Shown here: piece after piece, positions 48,325 to 57,149 of the stretch
Layout: each line of letters starts with the position of its first letter
Numbering within the stretch: the stretch's first letter is position 1
Assembly: GCA_024401435.1 (NCBI GenBank)
Contig: JAKSLB010000002.1
Location: 153,441 to 217,440, forward strand
From: Paludibacteraceae bacterium
Lineage (GTDB): Bacteria; Bacteroidota; Bacteroidia; Bacteroidales; Paludibacteraceae
DNA length: 64,000 nucleotides
Direction: 5' to 3'
Program-made: the position numbers and the translations under genes
Notes under the pieces: model-generated
Told to the model about the DNA's origin: nothing
Database searches by the model: none
The model's input: the letters and a program-made list of their open reading frames with translations, nothing else

Positions 48325-49257
48325 ATGAGTATAGTAAAGGATATTATGAATTTTAAATTGAGTAAAGAATTCAAAATCGGATTGTGGGTTATTGTTACAA
48401 TAGCTGTGACTTTTTTTGGTGTTAATTATCTAAAGGGAATAAACATTTTTAATCCGACCAATTATTATTATTTGACCTTTGACCATATTAATGGTCTTGT
48501 GGAAACTAATGTGGTAAATATTAAAGGTTATAAGGTGGGTCTGGTAAAGAAAATCATCTATGATTATGATCATCCAAATTCAGATGTCGTAGTTGTATTG
48601 CAAGTAGATGATGATTTGAAAATTCCTGTAGGAACAAGAGCTGGTTTAGTCTCTGGTTTGTTGGGAAGTCCAACGATTGAACTTTTTATTGATCCAATGG
48701 CATCTTCCACAGAATTTTATAAAAGAGGAGATACGATACCTTCTTATATAGATAATGGTGTAATGGAGGCATTGTCTACTGAATTAATGCCACGGATACA
48801 ATCAATTATACCACAATTAGATTCGTTAATGGTTTCTTTACAGGTAATTGCACAGAACAAAGCTATCGAAAAATCTTTGTCTAATATAGAAACAATCACG
48901 ACCAATTTGAAAGGTACATCAGTTTCATTGAATAAATTGGTTGATAATGATGTCCCTCAGTTAATTGGAAATGCAAATTCAATGATGACAAAATTTGATA
49001 AGGTAGGTGATAATTTGTCAGTGATAGATTTTAATAAGACAGTCAACGAATTGAATCAAACATTGTCTAGTGTTCATAGCGTTGCAGATAAGATTAATAA
49101 GGGCAATGGAACTTTAGGTTTATTATTGAATGACAATGAGTTATATAATAAAATTGGTGCGACTGTTGGAAGCGCAAATGATCTTTTGATTGATTTGAAA
49201 GCTAATCCAAAAAGGTATGTTCATTTTTCTCTTACTGGGAAAAATAAAGAAAAATAA
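48325..49257 (+). CDS. MlaD/MCE family lipid-transport protein
   Basis: Membrane-anchored periplasmic protein of the MCE family, which binds lipids for transport between the membranes. One transmembrane helix near residues 19-36 (FKIGLWVIVTIAVTFFGV) precedes the MCE domain (about 42-125). The domain has VVNIKGYKVGLVKKIIYD and GTRAGLVSGLLGSPTIELFI. A long helical tail with Asn/Leu repeats (about 150-310) is typical and would span the periplasm. In many Bacteroidetes the amidase and mlaD stand together as here (28 bases apart), while the ATPase and permease genes (mlaF, mlaE) lie elsewhere. Confidence 0.9.
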   Translation: MSIVKDIMNFKLSKEFKIGLWVIVTIAVTFFGVNYLKGINIFNPTNYYYLTFDHINGLVETNVVNIKGYKVGLVKKIIYDYDHPNSDVVVVLQVDDDLKIPVGTRAGLVSGLLGSPTIELFIDPMASSTEFYKRGDTIPSYIDNGVMEALSTELMPRIQSIIPQLDSLMVSLQVIAQNKAIEKSLSNIETITTNLKGTSVSLNKLVDNDVPQLIGNANSMMTKFDKVGDNLSVIDFNKTVNELNQTLSSVHSVADKINKGNGTLGLLLNDNELYNKIGATVGSANDLLIDLKANPKRYVHFSLTGKNKEK

Positions 49258-49558
49258 TTTAGAATTATTCTAAATAGAAAAATATAATTAGTTATATTTG
49301 CAACAATAAAACACCTAAAAAAGCAACATTTACGTGGGAGATTTTTTTTGAGACGTAAATGTTGTTTTTTTTATAAAATGCGTAAAATCAACGGGTTAAA
49401 AAATGAATAATTTGTAATTGATTGAATATTAGGATTTGTTTTGTATTATATTGTAAATCAGTTTATTATCTACTTTTATTAATTACCAAATTTTTATTAG
49501 GATTTTTTTTACGAAAAAAAAAACACAATTTTGTCAAGCAAAGAAAAAAACAAAGTTT
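49258..49558. other. 301-base gap before dnaA, with promoter and hairpin unit
   Basis: No gene is seen. The left part holds a -7 box and a strong hairpin (annotated separately). The rest is AT-rich with several A and T runs ending in a run of A just before the dnaA ATG. Only one weak DnaA-box-like sequence (TTATCTACT, around 49465) is visible, two mismatches from TTATCCACA, so no origin of replication is claimed. Confidence 0.6.
49293..49372 (+). ncRNA. Candidate short RNA: promoter box followed at once by a terminator hairpin
   Basis: A -7 box TATATTTG (49293-49300) is followed, after a predicted start near 49307, by a perfect 12-base stem: CAACATTTACGT (49324-49335) pairs with ACGTAAATGTTG (49353-49364), then an eight-base T run. 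A transcript would be about 65 nt and contains no useful reading frame. There is no good TTG at the expected spacing. It could instead simply be the terminator of the mlaD operon with a chance box, or a dnaA leader attenuator. Confidence 0.4.
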
Positions 49559-50935
49559 ATGAACAAGTATAACGAAAATGTTCCAGAATGTGTAGCATTG
49601 TGGAATGAGTGTCTAGCCATTATAAAAGACAACATTTCAGAAGTGCAATTTACAACGTGGTTTGAGCCAATAGTGGCAGAGAAGTGGGAGGATCGGACAT
49701 TGACGATTCAAGTACCGAGTCAGTTCTATGCTGATTTTGTAGACGAACATTATATGGAGTTGTTGAAAAAGACATTCGATCGTGTAATGGGAGAGGGAAC
49801 AAAACTAATGTATAGTATAGTTGCTGAAAGTGTTCAAAAAACAAAGATTGTAGTTGCACCAACTCCACAAGCTGGATCATTTAATCCTTTTATATCAAGA
49901 ACGAGAACAACCATTGATCCTCAATTAAATCCAAATTACACATTTGATACTTTTGTAGAAGGAAGTTGTAATAAGTTAGGGGCAGAAGCAGGTTTGTCTG
50001 TAGCAAAAGCACCTTTCAAGAATACATTTAATCCTTTATTTATCTATGGTGGATCAGGTTTGGGTAAGACACATCTAGCACATGCGATTGGTTGGGAGAT
50101 TTTGAAAAACTATCCAGATAAGAATGTCTTGTATGTAGATGCGAATCGATTCCAATTGCAATATTCAGATGCTCATTTGAATAACAAAGTGAATGATTTC
50201 TTGAATTTCTATCAGCAAATAGATGTGTTGATTGTTGATGATATTCAATTTTTCTCGGGAAAGACAGGAACACAAAATGTTTTCTTTCAAATATTCAATC
50301 ATCTTCAACAACAAGGGAAACAAATCATTTTAACTTCTGATTGCTCTCCTAAATCTTTACAAGGATTGGATGAGAGAATGCTGACTCGTTTCCGTTGGGG
50401 ATTAACGGTTGAATTGGATGTTCCTACTCAAGATACTCGTAAGGCTATTCTTCAATCTAAGGTTAGAAATGAAGGTTTGTTGATTCCAGAAGCTGTTGTT
50501 GATTATATTGCTCGTAATGTGACGGACAACATAAGAGAATTGGAAGGCGTGATTGTTTCGTTATTGGCACAATCCACATTAACAAAAACTGAAATTAATG
50601 TAGATTTAGCAGAAAGAGTTGTTGAACGTATTGTAGATGTTGCTGACAAAACAATTACTATTCAATCTATTCAGAAACTAGTTTGCGATTATTATCGTTT
50701 GGAAGCCGGTGATATCCAGACAAAATCTCGAAAAAGAGAGGTCGTGCAAGCTCGTCAGATCGCTATGTATTTATCACGAAAATACACTAAAAATTCTTTG
50801 TCGTCAATTGGAGAGCAAATTGGTCATAGAGATCATGCAACTGTGTTGTATGCATGCAATGCAGTGACAGATCTTTTGAAATATGACAAATCTTTTAGAC
50901 AAAGTTTGGAAACAATTGAAAATTCATTAAAATAA
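49559..50935 (+). CDS. dnaA: Chromosomal replication initiator protein DnaA
   Basis: Initiates chromosome replication by binding DnaA boxes and opening the origin; also a transcription regulator. Domain I (about 1-85) starts with ECVALWNECLAIIKDNISEV. Domain III AAA+ begins near residue 130, with Walker A GGSGLGKTH (about 163-171), Walker B VLIVDDIQFFSGK and sensor SSDCSPKSL-like TSDCSPKSLQGLDERMLTRF. The C-terminal helix-turn-helix domain IV ends with the signature IGHRDHATVLYACNAV near residue 425. Length 458 is normal, with a short linker domain II. Bacteroidetes dnaA is often not next to dnaN, which agrees with the neighbours here. Confidence 0.97.
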   Translation: MNKYNENVPECVALWNECLAIIKDNISEVQFTTWFEPIVAEKWEDRTLTIQVPSQFYADFVDEHYMELLKKTFDRVMGEGTKLMYSIVAESVQKTKIVVAPTPQAGSFNPFISRTRTTIDPQLNPNYTFDTFVEGSCNKLGAEAGLSVAKAPFKNTFNPLFIYGGSGLGKTHLAHAIGWEILKNYPDKNVLYVDANRFQLQYSDAHLNNKVNDFLNFYQQIDVLIVDDIQFFSGKTGTQNVFFQIFNHLQQQGKQIILTSDCSPKSLQGLDERMLTRFRWGLTVELDVPTQDTRKAILQSKVRNEGLLIPEAVVDYIARNVTDNIRELEGVIVSLLAQSTLTKTEINVDLAERVVERIVDVADKTITIQSIQKLVCDYYRLEAGDIQTKSRKREVVQARQIAMYLSRKYTKNSLSSIGEQIGHRDHATVLYACNAVTDLLKYDKSFRQSLETIENSLK

Positions 50936-50946
50936 TTCTATATTTG
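50916..50946 (+). promoter_or_regulatory. Promoter of the TnpR-like gene, overlapping the dnaA 3' end
   Basis: TTG at 50916-50918 inside the last codons of dnaA, a 20-base spacer and TATATTTG at 50939-50946. The predicted start near 50953 leaves a leader of only about 18 bases before ATG 50971. Confidence 0.6.
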
Positions 50947-50970
50947 TAGCCAATTTAAATTTCGAATTAT

Positions 50971-51516
50971 ATGGTATATAAGTTTGTTTTATTGTCTGAT
51001 GAAGTAGATGAATTTGGTTGCGAAATACAAATTGATTCAGAGGCTACATTTATGGATTTACATGATGTTATATTGAAGTCTGTTGGTTATACGAATGACC
51101 AAATAACTTCTTTCTTTGTGTGTGATGATGATTGGGAAAAAGAAGTTGAAATCACTCAGATACAAATGGATACGGCATCAGATGTTGATAGTTATGTGAT
51201 GGATGAAACTAAGTTGTATGATCTTGTAAATGATGAAGGTCAGAAACTTATGTTCGTATTTGATTATATGAATGATCGTGCTTTTTTTATGGAGTTGAAA
51301 AGCATCATTACAAATAAGGAATTGTCAAAACCTATATGTAATATATCAAAAGGGAAAGCACCTGCTCAGTTGTTAGATGCAATTATGGAGGATCCGACTA
51401 CGTTAATAAAAGCTGCTGCCGTCTTTGATGAGGTAGAGGATTTTTTAGATGGAGAAGGATTTAATGAAGATGAATTAGATGGTCTTAGTATAAATGATAA
51501 TTATTTTGAAGAGTAA
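50971..51516 (+). CDS. IS1096 TnpR / plasmid pRiA4b ORF3-like protein
   Basis: A 181-residue acidic protein of the pRiA4b ORF-3/IS1096 passenger TnpR family. This small globular family (name derived from transposon passengers) has no firmly known function. The N-terminal MVYKFVLLSDEVDEFGCEIQ, the LHDVILKSVGYTNDQITSFF helix-strand unit and the LYDLVNDEGQKLMFVFDY strand pair are characteristic. The C-terminus is a Glu/Asp-rich tail (DEVEDFLDGEGFNEDELDG). Despite the name, no transposon ends or transposase surround it; Bacteroidetes chromosomes commonly carry it as a stand-alone gene. It has its own promoter overlapping dnaA. Confidence 0.85.
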   Translation: MVYKFVLLSDEVDEFGCEIQIDSEATFMDLHDVILKSVGYTNDQITSFFVCDDDWEKEVEITQIQMDTASDVDSYVMDETKLYDLVNDEGQKLMFVFDYMNDRAFFMELKSIITNKELSKPICNISKGKAPAQLLDAIMEDPTTLIKAAAVFDEVEDFLDGEGFNEDELDGLSINDNYFEE

Positions 51517-51704
51517 CTTTATGGGGTTACCTTCAATTTTGGTATAATTATTGTATATTTTAATTTGGGTAAAGATAGCCTAATCATATATTTTCATTAT
51601 TACTCTTTCGTTTTTGGCTTTTTTATCCTTTAAATAATGGGTTTCGTTGAAATTTTTTCTATTTTTGATGAAATCTCTATAATTTTGAATTGAATTTAAT
51701 ATCC

Positions 51705-52109
51705 ATGGTTATGAGAAAAACATTATTATTAGCGTTCGTTGCATTTTTTTCACTCTCATCTGTCTCTGTAAATGCTGAAAAAACATTTGAAGGGAAAGTC
51801 TTAAAAGAGGTGAAAGAATGGCGTGTCGATGGTTCAAAAAAGAAATTGGATCATTTGACCAAATACAAAGACGGGAAAAAAGTGGAAGAAATAGAATATT
51901 CTTCTATTGGTGAACAAAAATCACGTACAACCTATTCTTATAATGAAAAAGGTAAATGCATTGAGGAAAAGTATTATGATGAATATAACAAATTGGAAAA
52001 AACGGTTCAGTTTGAATATTTAGATAATGGTAAGAAAAAATCTCAAAAGACACTTCTTCCAAACGGTAAAGTGAAAAGTTATAAAGAGTTTGAATACATA
52101 GTAGAATAG
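51705..52109 (+). CDS. Small secreted protein, unknown
   Basis: A 134-residue exported protein of unknown function. The signal peptide is at about residues 1-25 (TLLLAFVAFFSLSSVSVNA). The rest is Lys/Glu/Tyr-rich with short repeated strand pairs of the type TYSYNEKGKCIEEKYYDEYN, EYLDNGKKKSQKTLLPNGK, which resemble the YD/MORN-like hairpin repeats seen in many Bacteroidetes secreted proteins. The frame extends to a TTG at 51690, but ATG 51705 (or 51711) is sensible. It is one base from the VTC gene, so the two are probably cotranscribed. Confidence 0.8.
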   Translation: MVMRKTLLLAFVAFFSLSSVSVNAEKTFEGKVLKEVKEWRVDGSKKKLDHLTKYKDGKKVEEIEYSSIGEQKSRTTYSYNEKGKCIEEKYYDEYNKLEKTVQFEYLDNGKKKSQKTLLPNGKVKSYKEFEYIVE

Positions 52110-52110
52110 A

Positions 52111-52869
52111 ATGGAGGAACTCGTTAAATCTATTGACGAAAAGCTTTCCGCTTTTGATACAATTACGTTAGACGAGATGAGCGGAATCCGTTTGATGAAC
52201 CGTATTGATACTAAATTCCTTGTCAATGTTCATCAACTTCCTATTCTTTTGGATATGGCTAAAAAGGATTATTATGTACAAGAAATCGGTAATTTGAGAA
52301 AAGCTTTTTATCGCACATTGTATTATGATACGCCTGAAGCTACTATGTATGTTGTTCATCAAAATGGCAAATTGAATAGACAAAAAATTCGTGTGCGCGA
52401 ATATGTCGAGTCTAATTTGATGTTTTTAGAAGTAAAAACAAAAAATAATAAAGGAAGAACCTCGAAAAAACGTATTTCCATTTCAGATGAAAATGTGCTT
52501 AAGAATGAAGAAGCTGTTTCTTTCTTAAATGAAAAATCTAAGTTTAAAATGAATGAAATCGATTTTCGATTGCGTAATAGTTTCTTTAGAATCACTTTAG
52601 TCAATAAAGAAAAATCCGAGCGTCTAACAATTGATTTTAATATTAATTTTGAGAATTGCGTGACAGGCGTAAAGAATACTATCTCCAAATTATGTATTGT
52701 GGAGGTGAAACAAGATGGAAATGCACATTCTCATTTTAAAGATTATCTTTCTTCTCTTCGTATCAAAAAACGAAGTATTAGTAAATATTGTTTAGGTATG
52801 GTGTTGACAGATCCTTCTTTAAAAAACAATCGCTTTAAGGAGAAAGTCCGCTATATTAATGGTTTATGA
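52111..52869 (+). CDS. VTC-domain polyphosphate polymerase-like protein
   Basis: A 252-residue protein with the VTC tunnel fold, which in yeast Vtc4 makes polyphosphate from ATP. Basic and acidic tunnel residues are visible in the expected order: RLMNRIDTKFLVNV near residue 27, FYRTLYYDTPEATMYVVHQN near residue 66, RQKIRVREYVESNLMFLEVK near residue 90, KKRIS, and the closing CIVEVKQDG near residue 205. No membrane segment is present. It is followed after 28 bases by a DUF4956 membrane protein, the usual bacterial VTC partner. Whether polyphosphate is really the product is not shown by the sequence. Confidence 0.88.
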   Translation: MEELVKSIDEKLSAFDTITLDEMSGIRLMNRIDTKFLVNVHQLPILLDMAKKDYYVQEIGNLRKAFYRTLYYDTPEATMYVVHQNGKLNRQKIRVREYVESNLMFLEVKTKNNKGRTSKKRISISDENVLKNEEAVSFLNEKSKFKMNEIDFRLRNSFFRITLVNKEKSERLTIDFNINFENCVTGVKNTISKLCIVEVKQDGNAHSHFKDYLSSLRIKKRSISKYCLGMVLTDPSLKNNRFKEKVRYINGL

Positions 52870-52897
52870 TAATTAGTAAAAAATAAATAAAAAAATT

Positions 52898-53578
52898 ATG
52901 GCTCTTTTAACAAGTATTATGGATTATGAGTTCTTCGGAACTGCCTTGATTAATACAGATGGCCTTTGGCAACTTTTGTTTCGTTTCGGCTTAAATGTTT
53001 TAGTCACTTCTTTGATTATTGTTTGGCTATATTACAGCAAATCAAAGAGAAGAGATTATGTGTTTACATTCACTTTAATCAGTACAACTGTATTTTTGTT
53101 GATATTCTTATTGGGTAGTGAAAAACTTCAAATCGGATTAGCTCTTGGCTTATTTGCAATATTTGGTATTATCCGATATAGAACAGATACTGTTCCTATT
53201 CGAGAAATGACCTATTTGTTCTTGATTATTGGACTTTCTGTTATCAACGCTTTAGCTATTAGTGTTAGCTATATTGAATTGTTCATTACGAATTTCTTGT
53301 TCGTGTTTATGACATGGTTGATGGAGAAAACTCGTATTGTCTCAAAAAGTGCATGTAAGTTGATTAAATATGAAAAAATAGATTTAGTTACTCCTGAAAA
53401 GTATAATGAAATGTTGGAAGACATAAAAAAACGTACAGGCTTGAATGTAACTAAAGCTGAAGTGGGCTACATCGATTTCTTGAAAGATACAGCTTTGGTA
53501 AAGGTATATTATGAATCTGCTTCTAAAGAGATTAATACGGTTGACTCGATAACTCGTGCTAAAGACTTTAATGGATAG
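52898..53578 (+). CDS. DUF4956 family membrane protein
   Basis: A 226-residue inner-membrane protein of DUF4956, found next to VTC-domain genes in many bacteria. Four or five hydrophobic segments lie between residues 20 and 145. The conserved loop LGLFAIFGIIRYRTDTVPIREMTYLF spans about residues 85-110 and contains an invariant-looking R-x-R-T-x-x-x-P-x-R-E-M-T/Y core. A soluble C-terminal domain follows (about 150-226). It may anchor or gate the polymer-making VTC protein; this is inference from co-occurrence. The next gene starts eight bases before its stop. Confidence 0.88.
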   Translation: MALLTSIMDYEFFGTALINTDGLWQLLFRFGLNVLVTSLIIVWLYYSKSKRRDYVFTFTLISTTVFLLIFLLGSEKLQIGLALGLFAIFGIIRYRTDTVPIREMTYLFLIIGLSVINALAISVSYIELFITNFLFVFMTWLMEKTRIVSKSACKLIKYEKIDLVTPEKYNEMLEDIKKRTGLNVTKAEVGYIDFLKDTALVKVYYESASKEINTVDSITRAKDFNG

Positions 53579-54251
53579 AATAATCTTAAAAATATTTATT
53601 GTTACAATCTCTCTCTGTTGTTCTTTCAATGTAATGGCAGAGAGAGATGCTTGTGATTTCTCCACATCGTATGATGCCGGAGTTTCAAAGAAGTTTTTTA
53701 AACGTTTAGAACTTGGCTTGACTGAGTCGGTTTCGTTAAACAATAATTCTTCCACGATAGATAAATTTTCATCAAAAGCTGATGTTTCTTTTGCGGTCAT
53801 TCGTAAAATGTTCAAGGTCGGCGTTTCATATTATGCAATTGCAAAAAACAGACACGATGATTTCTATTTAAATCATAGATTTCAGGGTTATACTAATTTG
53901 AAATATGACGTCAATCGTTTTACGTTTGCTTGGAGATCACGCTATCAAATGACATATCGCCCTGAAAAAGAATTAGAAAAACAATGGATAAACTATTGGA
54001 GAAATCGGTTGTCAGTTTCTGCTAAAATGCCTAAAATAGCTTTGCACCCTGGAGTTGCAGCAGAAATGTTCTTGAGAACAAATAATTACAAGGGCAATGA
54101 AATTAGCAAAATGAGATACGAGTTTTTCTTAAAATACGAATTCGATAAAAAAAATTCTCTTAAACTATATTATCAGTATGATGATGCCATGAATGTAAAA
54201 AATCCTAAAGACGTTAGTAATTTAGGCTTGGCATATCAATTTAGTTTTTAA
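53571..54251 (+). CDS. DUF2490 outer-membrane-like protein
   Basis: A 226-residue exported protein of the DUF2490 type. The signal peptide is at about residues 1-23 (IFIVTISLCCSFNVMA). The mature part is a run of alternating amphipathic strands (LELGLTESVSLN, VGVSYYAIAKNRHDDF, RFTFAWRSRYQMTYRPEKEL, NSLKLYYQYDDAMN) ending in the aromatic GLAYQFSF. The terminal Phe is typical of outer-membrane barrels. ATG 53571 overlaps the DUF4956 gene by eight bases and is preferred over an upstream GTG at 53556. Co-location with VTC and DUF4956 suggests an envelope-spanning assembly. Confidence 0.85.
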   Translation: MDRIILKIFIVTISLCCSFNVMAERDACDFSTSYDAGVSKKFFKRLELGLTESVSLNNNSSTIDKFSSKADVSFAVIRKMFKVGVSYYAIAKNRHDDFYLNHRFQGYTNLKYDVNRFTFAWRSRYQMTYRPEKELEKQWINYWRNRLSVSAKMPKIALHPGVAAEMFLRTNNYKGNEISKMRYEFFLKYEFDKKNSLKLYYQYDDAMNVKNPKDVSNLGLAYQFSF

Positions 54252-54255
54252 TAAA

Positions 54256-56088
54256 ATGATTATTCGTGATAGATTGTCGAAGTTGTTCGATGATAACAAT
54301 ATAAAAGCTGGAATTTGGTTCTTTCTACTGAATTCAGCTTTTGTCTTTTTAATATCGTTAAAGTATTTTGTTCTTTTGTTTTCAGAAGCTGCTTTAATAC
54401 ATCCTGTTTATTCTGTTTTTGCTTGTTTTTGCCATTTTACATGTATTACGCTAATACTTTTTTGGGTTCTGTTCCTTCCTGCGTATTGTTTGACGCATAA
54501 ATACAAAGTTGCTAAATATATAACAATCGTTGTTACAACACTTTCTTTAATTGTATTAGCAATAGATGCATATGTGTTTTCATTGTATAGATTTCATTTG
54601 AATTCATACGTGATGGATCAAATATTTGGTCCATCGGCTGGTCAAGTTTTTGAATTTACATTAGGACAATATATAATTGTTATTTCTGCTTTATTGTTAT
54701 TGTTTACAATAGAATTTTTCGTTTTTAAGTTGGCAGAGAAGATTTCTCGACGTATATCTTCAAAAGTCTTGAGTCTTTTGGCTATTGTTTGGTTTTCTTC
54801 GTTCATATTTGTTCAATCATTCCGAACCGTTGGGTTGATGAATAATGATCGATCTATTGTTTCTATAGAAAGACATTTTCCAATGGTCCTTCCTATATAT
54901 CCTACTACTTTTTTCTCGGATGATAGTTCTTCTGTATCTATGAAAGTTACAGGATGTCAATATGATTATCCTAAAAATCCGATTAAGGTAACTTCTTCAA
55001 AGAAAAATCTTTTAATTATCGCATTTGATTCATGGCGATATACTACCATGGATTCATTATGTACACCTAATATTTATTCCTTTTCAAAGAATGCAATTAC
55101 TTTTCATCAACATTATAGTGGAAGTAATGGAACAAAATCTGGTGTTTTTTCTATTTTTTATGGATTGTCAGGCTCCTATTTTAATGATTTTATGGATCAA
55201 TCGATAGAACCCGTATTCTTACAATCATTAAAAAACAACAATTATGAAATACGTTTGTTCCCTAGCGCGTCTTTACGAAATCCTCCATTAGACAAATGTA
55301 CATTCTTGTCTTTTGCTGATCAGTGTGATCCTACTCAAGGTATGAATGCTTGGCAGAGGGATGTAAATTTATCGCTAAACTTTATCAACTATTTGTCAGA
55401 AAGAGATACAACAAAACCTTTTATGTCATTCCTCTTTTTCGATTCTTTGCATAGTATGATTAAGCCAGATGATTATAAAGGTCCCTTTCAACCATCTTGG
55501 GAAAATGCTAAATATGAATTACTTGGGAAAGATGTTGATCCAACCGAATTTTTAAATTTGTATAAAAACATGGTCTATTACTTGGATAGTCTAGTAGGAA
55601 ATGTTTTAAATGAAATGCAAGAAAAGGGACTATTAGAAAATACTATTGTATTGATTACGGGTGATCATGCACAAGAGTTCGACGATAATCATCATGCTTT
55701 TTGGGGACATAATGGCAATTTTTCAGATGCACAAATTAGAGTTCCTCTGATTTATTATTATCCGAAGTGCCAACCAACGCATTACCATCATTGGACAGCG
55801 CATTATGATATTGTTCCGACGTTAATGCATGATATGATGAACGTGGAAAATCCTATAACAGATTATTCTATTGGTAAATATTTACAAGATACAACTGACA
55901 GAACCTTTTTGATGGTAGATAGTTATATAGGTGTGGGAATGATTGATTCTGTGAAAAATATTACAAATATCTTTTATGATGGAACATACCAAATCACAGA
56001 TTCTATGATAAATGAGGATTTCAAGTCGGAGATAAATAAAAATTTAGTGTCTAATGTTAGAAGTCAGCAGGGAATGTTTCTTCGTTAG
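54256..56088 (+). CDS. YejM/PbgA-like membrane sulfatase-superfamily protein
   Basis: A 610-residue inner-membrane protein with an N-terminal membrane domain (five hydrophobic stretches, about residues 20-195; DUF3413-like) and a periplasmic alkaline-phosphatase/sulfatase-type domain (about 245-590). Metal-site motifs are present: LLIIAFDSWRYTTMDS, the nucleophile-type threonine in GSNGTKSGVFS, FDSLHSM, and ITGDHAQEFDDNHHAFWGHNG. In E. coli YejM regulates LPS synthesis; other superfamily members transfer phosphoethanolamine or make lipoteichoic acid. Conserved metal ligands suggest this one may be catalytic. It lies four bases after the DUF2490 gene and closes the VTC cluster. Confidence 0.9.
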   Translation: MIIRDRLSKLFDDNNIKAGIWFFLLNSAFVFLISLKYFVLLFSEAALIHPVYSVFACFCHFTCITLILFWVLFLPAYCLTHKYKVAKYITIVVTTLSLIVLAIDAYVFSLYRFHLNSYVMDQIFGPSAGQVFEFTLGQYIIVISALLLLFTIEFFVFKLAEKISRRISSKVLSLLAIVWFSSFIFVQSFRTVGLMNNDRSIVSIERHFPMVLPIYPTTFFSDDSSSVSMKVTGCQYDYPKNPIKVTSSKKNLLIIAFDSWRYTTMDSLCTPNIYSFSKNAITFHQHYSGSNGTKSGVFSIFYGLSGSYFNDFMDQSIEPVFLQSLKNNNYEIRLFPSASLRNPPLDKCTFLSFADQCDPTQGMNAWQRDVNLSLNFINYLSERDTTKPFMSFLFFDSLHSMIKPDDYKGPFQPSWENAKYELLGKDVDPTEFLNLYKNMVYYLDSLVGNVLNEMQEKGLLENTIVLITGDHAQEFDDNHHAFWGHNGNFSDAQIRVPLIYYYPKCQPTHYHHWTAHYDIVPTLMHDMMNVENPITDYSIGKYLQDTTDRTFLMVDSYIGVGMIDSVKNITNIFYDGTYQITDSMINEDFKSEINKNLVSNVRSQQGMFLR

Positions 56089-56239
56089 ATGATATGAAAG
56101 GATAAAATTGCCAAGGCTCTTTTTAGAGAATTTATAATGTGAAAAAAATTTAAGCGAACAAATAAATAAAGGACGGGGAATATGATAGGAGAAAGAGTTA
56201 AGTACCATTTGATATGCCATAAAAAAGCATCTTTTAAAT

Positions 56240-56271
56240 TTTGCTAAGTGCATATTTTTTATTTATTTTTG
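56240..56271 (+). promoter_or_regulatory. Promoter of the NifU-like/GGGtGRT operon
   Basis: TTTG at 56240-56243, a 20-base spacer and TATTTTTG at 56264-56271: an exact consensus match, in keeping with the strong codon bias of the genes it serves. ATG 56328 is 56 bases beyond the box. Confidence 0.75.
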
Positions 56272-56327
56272 TAGTTAGAATTGTTTTGAACGATTTTTTA
56301 TAATTTATATCATAAAATAGTAAAATT

Positions 56328-57029
56328 ATGGTTTATACAAAGGAAGTGCAACAAATGTGTTGTGTTGCCAAAGGTCCTAATCACGGACCAGCTCCAATTC
56401 CTGAAGAAGGAAAATGGATTCAAGCAAAAGAAATCAAAGATATTTCAGGTTTGACCCATGGTATTGGATGGTGTGCTCCTCAACAAGGTGCATGTAAGTT
56501 GACATTGAATGTTAAGAAGGGTGTGATTGAAGAATGTTTGGTAGAAACTATCGGATGTTCAGGTATGACACATTCAGCAGCAATGGCATCAGAAATTCTT
56601 CCAGGTAAAACTTTATTGGAAGCATTAAATACCGATTTAGTATGTGATGCAATCAATACAGCAATGCGTGAGTTGTTCCTTCAAATCGTATATGGTCGTA
56701 CACAATCAGCATTCTCTGAAGGCGGTTTGGCAATTGGAGCAGGATTGGAAGACCTAGGTAAAGGTTTGATTGGTCAAATGGGTACTTTGTATGGTACAAA
56801 AGAAAAGGGAACACGTTATTTGCAATTAACAGAAGGATATATCACAAAGATGTTCCTTGACAAAGACGACCAAGTATGTGGTTATGAGTTTGTTCATATG
56901 GGTAAGTTCATGGATGCTGTTAAGAAGGGTGTTCCTGCTGCAGAAGCATTGAAGAGCGTTACTGGTACATATGGACGTACTAAGAAAGAAGATGGCGCTG
57001 TTAAATCAATTGACCCACGTAAAGAATAA
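56328..57029 (+). CDS. NifU-like iron-sulfur scaffold family protein
   Basis: A 233-residue cytosolic protein with a NifU/IscU-like N-terminal half. Cysteines sit at residues 11, 12, 49, 56, 70 and 77 (GIGWCAPQQGACKLTL, EECLVETIGCSGMTHSAAM), as in Fe-S scaffold proteins that carry a transient cluster. The C-terminal third (GYITKMFLDKDDQVCGYEFV) is an added domain typical of the variant that always accompanies the GGGtGRT protein. The exact function of this pair is not established. Codons are strongly biased, suggesting abundant expression. The next gene starts 120 bases downstream. Confidence 0.88.
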   Translation: MVYTKEVQQMCCVAKGPNHGPAPIPEEGKWIQAKEIKDISGLTHGIGWCAPQQGACKLTLNVKKGVIEECLVETIGCSGMTHSAAMASEILPGKTLLEALNTDLVCDAINTAMRELFLQIVYGRTQSAFSEGGLAIGAGLEDLGKGLIGQMGTLYGTKEKGTRYLQLTEGYITKMFLDKDDQVCGYEFVHMGKFMDAVKKGVPAAEALKSVTGTYGRTKKEDGAVKSIDPRKE

Positions 57030-57149
57030 TATTATTTACTATTGAACATTTACAATTATCTATTCCCATGTTGGAATATAATAAAAGGTAAAGTGTAAGT
57101 ATTCTTTTAGTAAAAATAAATAGTAAATAAAAAAATAGTAAATAAGGTT

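Noticed and set aside
49460-49475. DnaA-box-like sequence near dnaA as a replication origin
   Set aside because: Only one sequence with two mismatches from the consensus was found; an origin would need a cluster.
50971-51516. TnpR-like gene as evidence of a transposon
   Set aside because: No transposase, terminal repeats or target duplication were found around it; the family is common as a stand-alone chromosomal gene.
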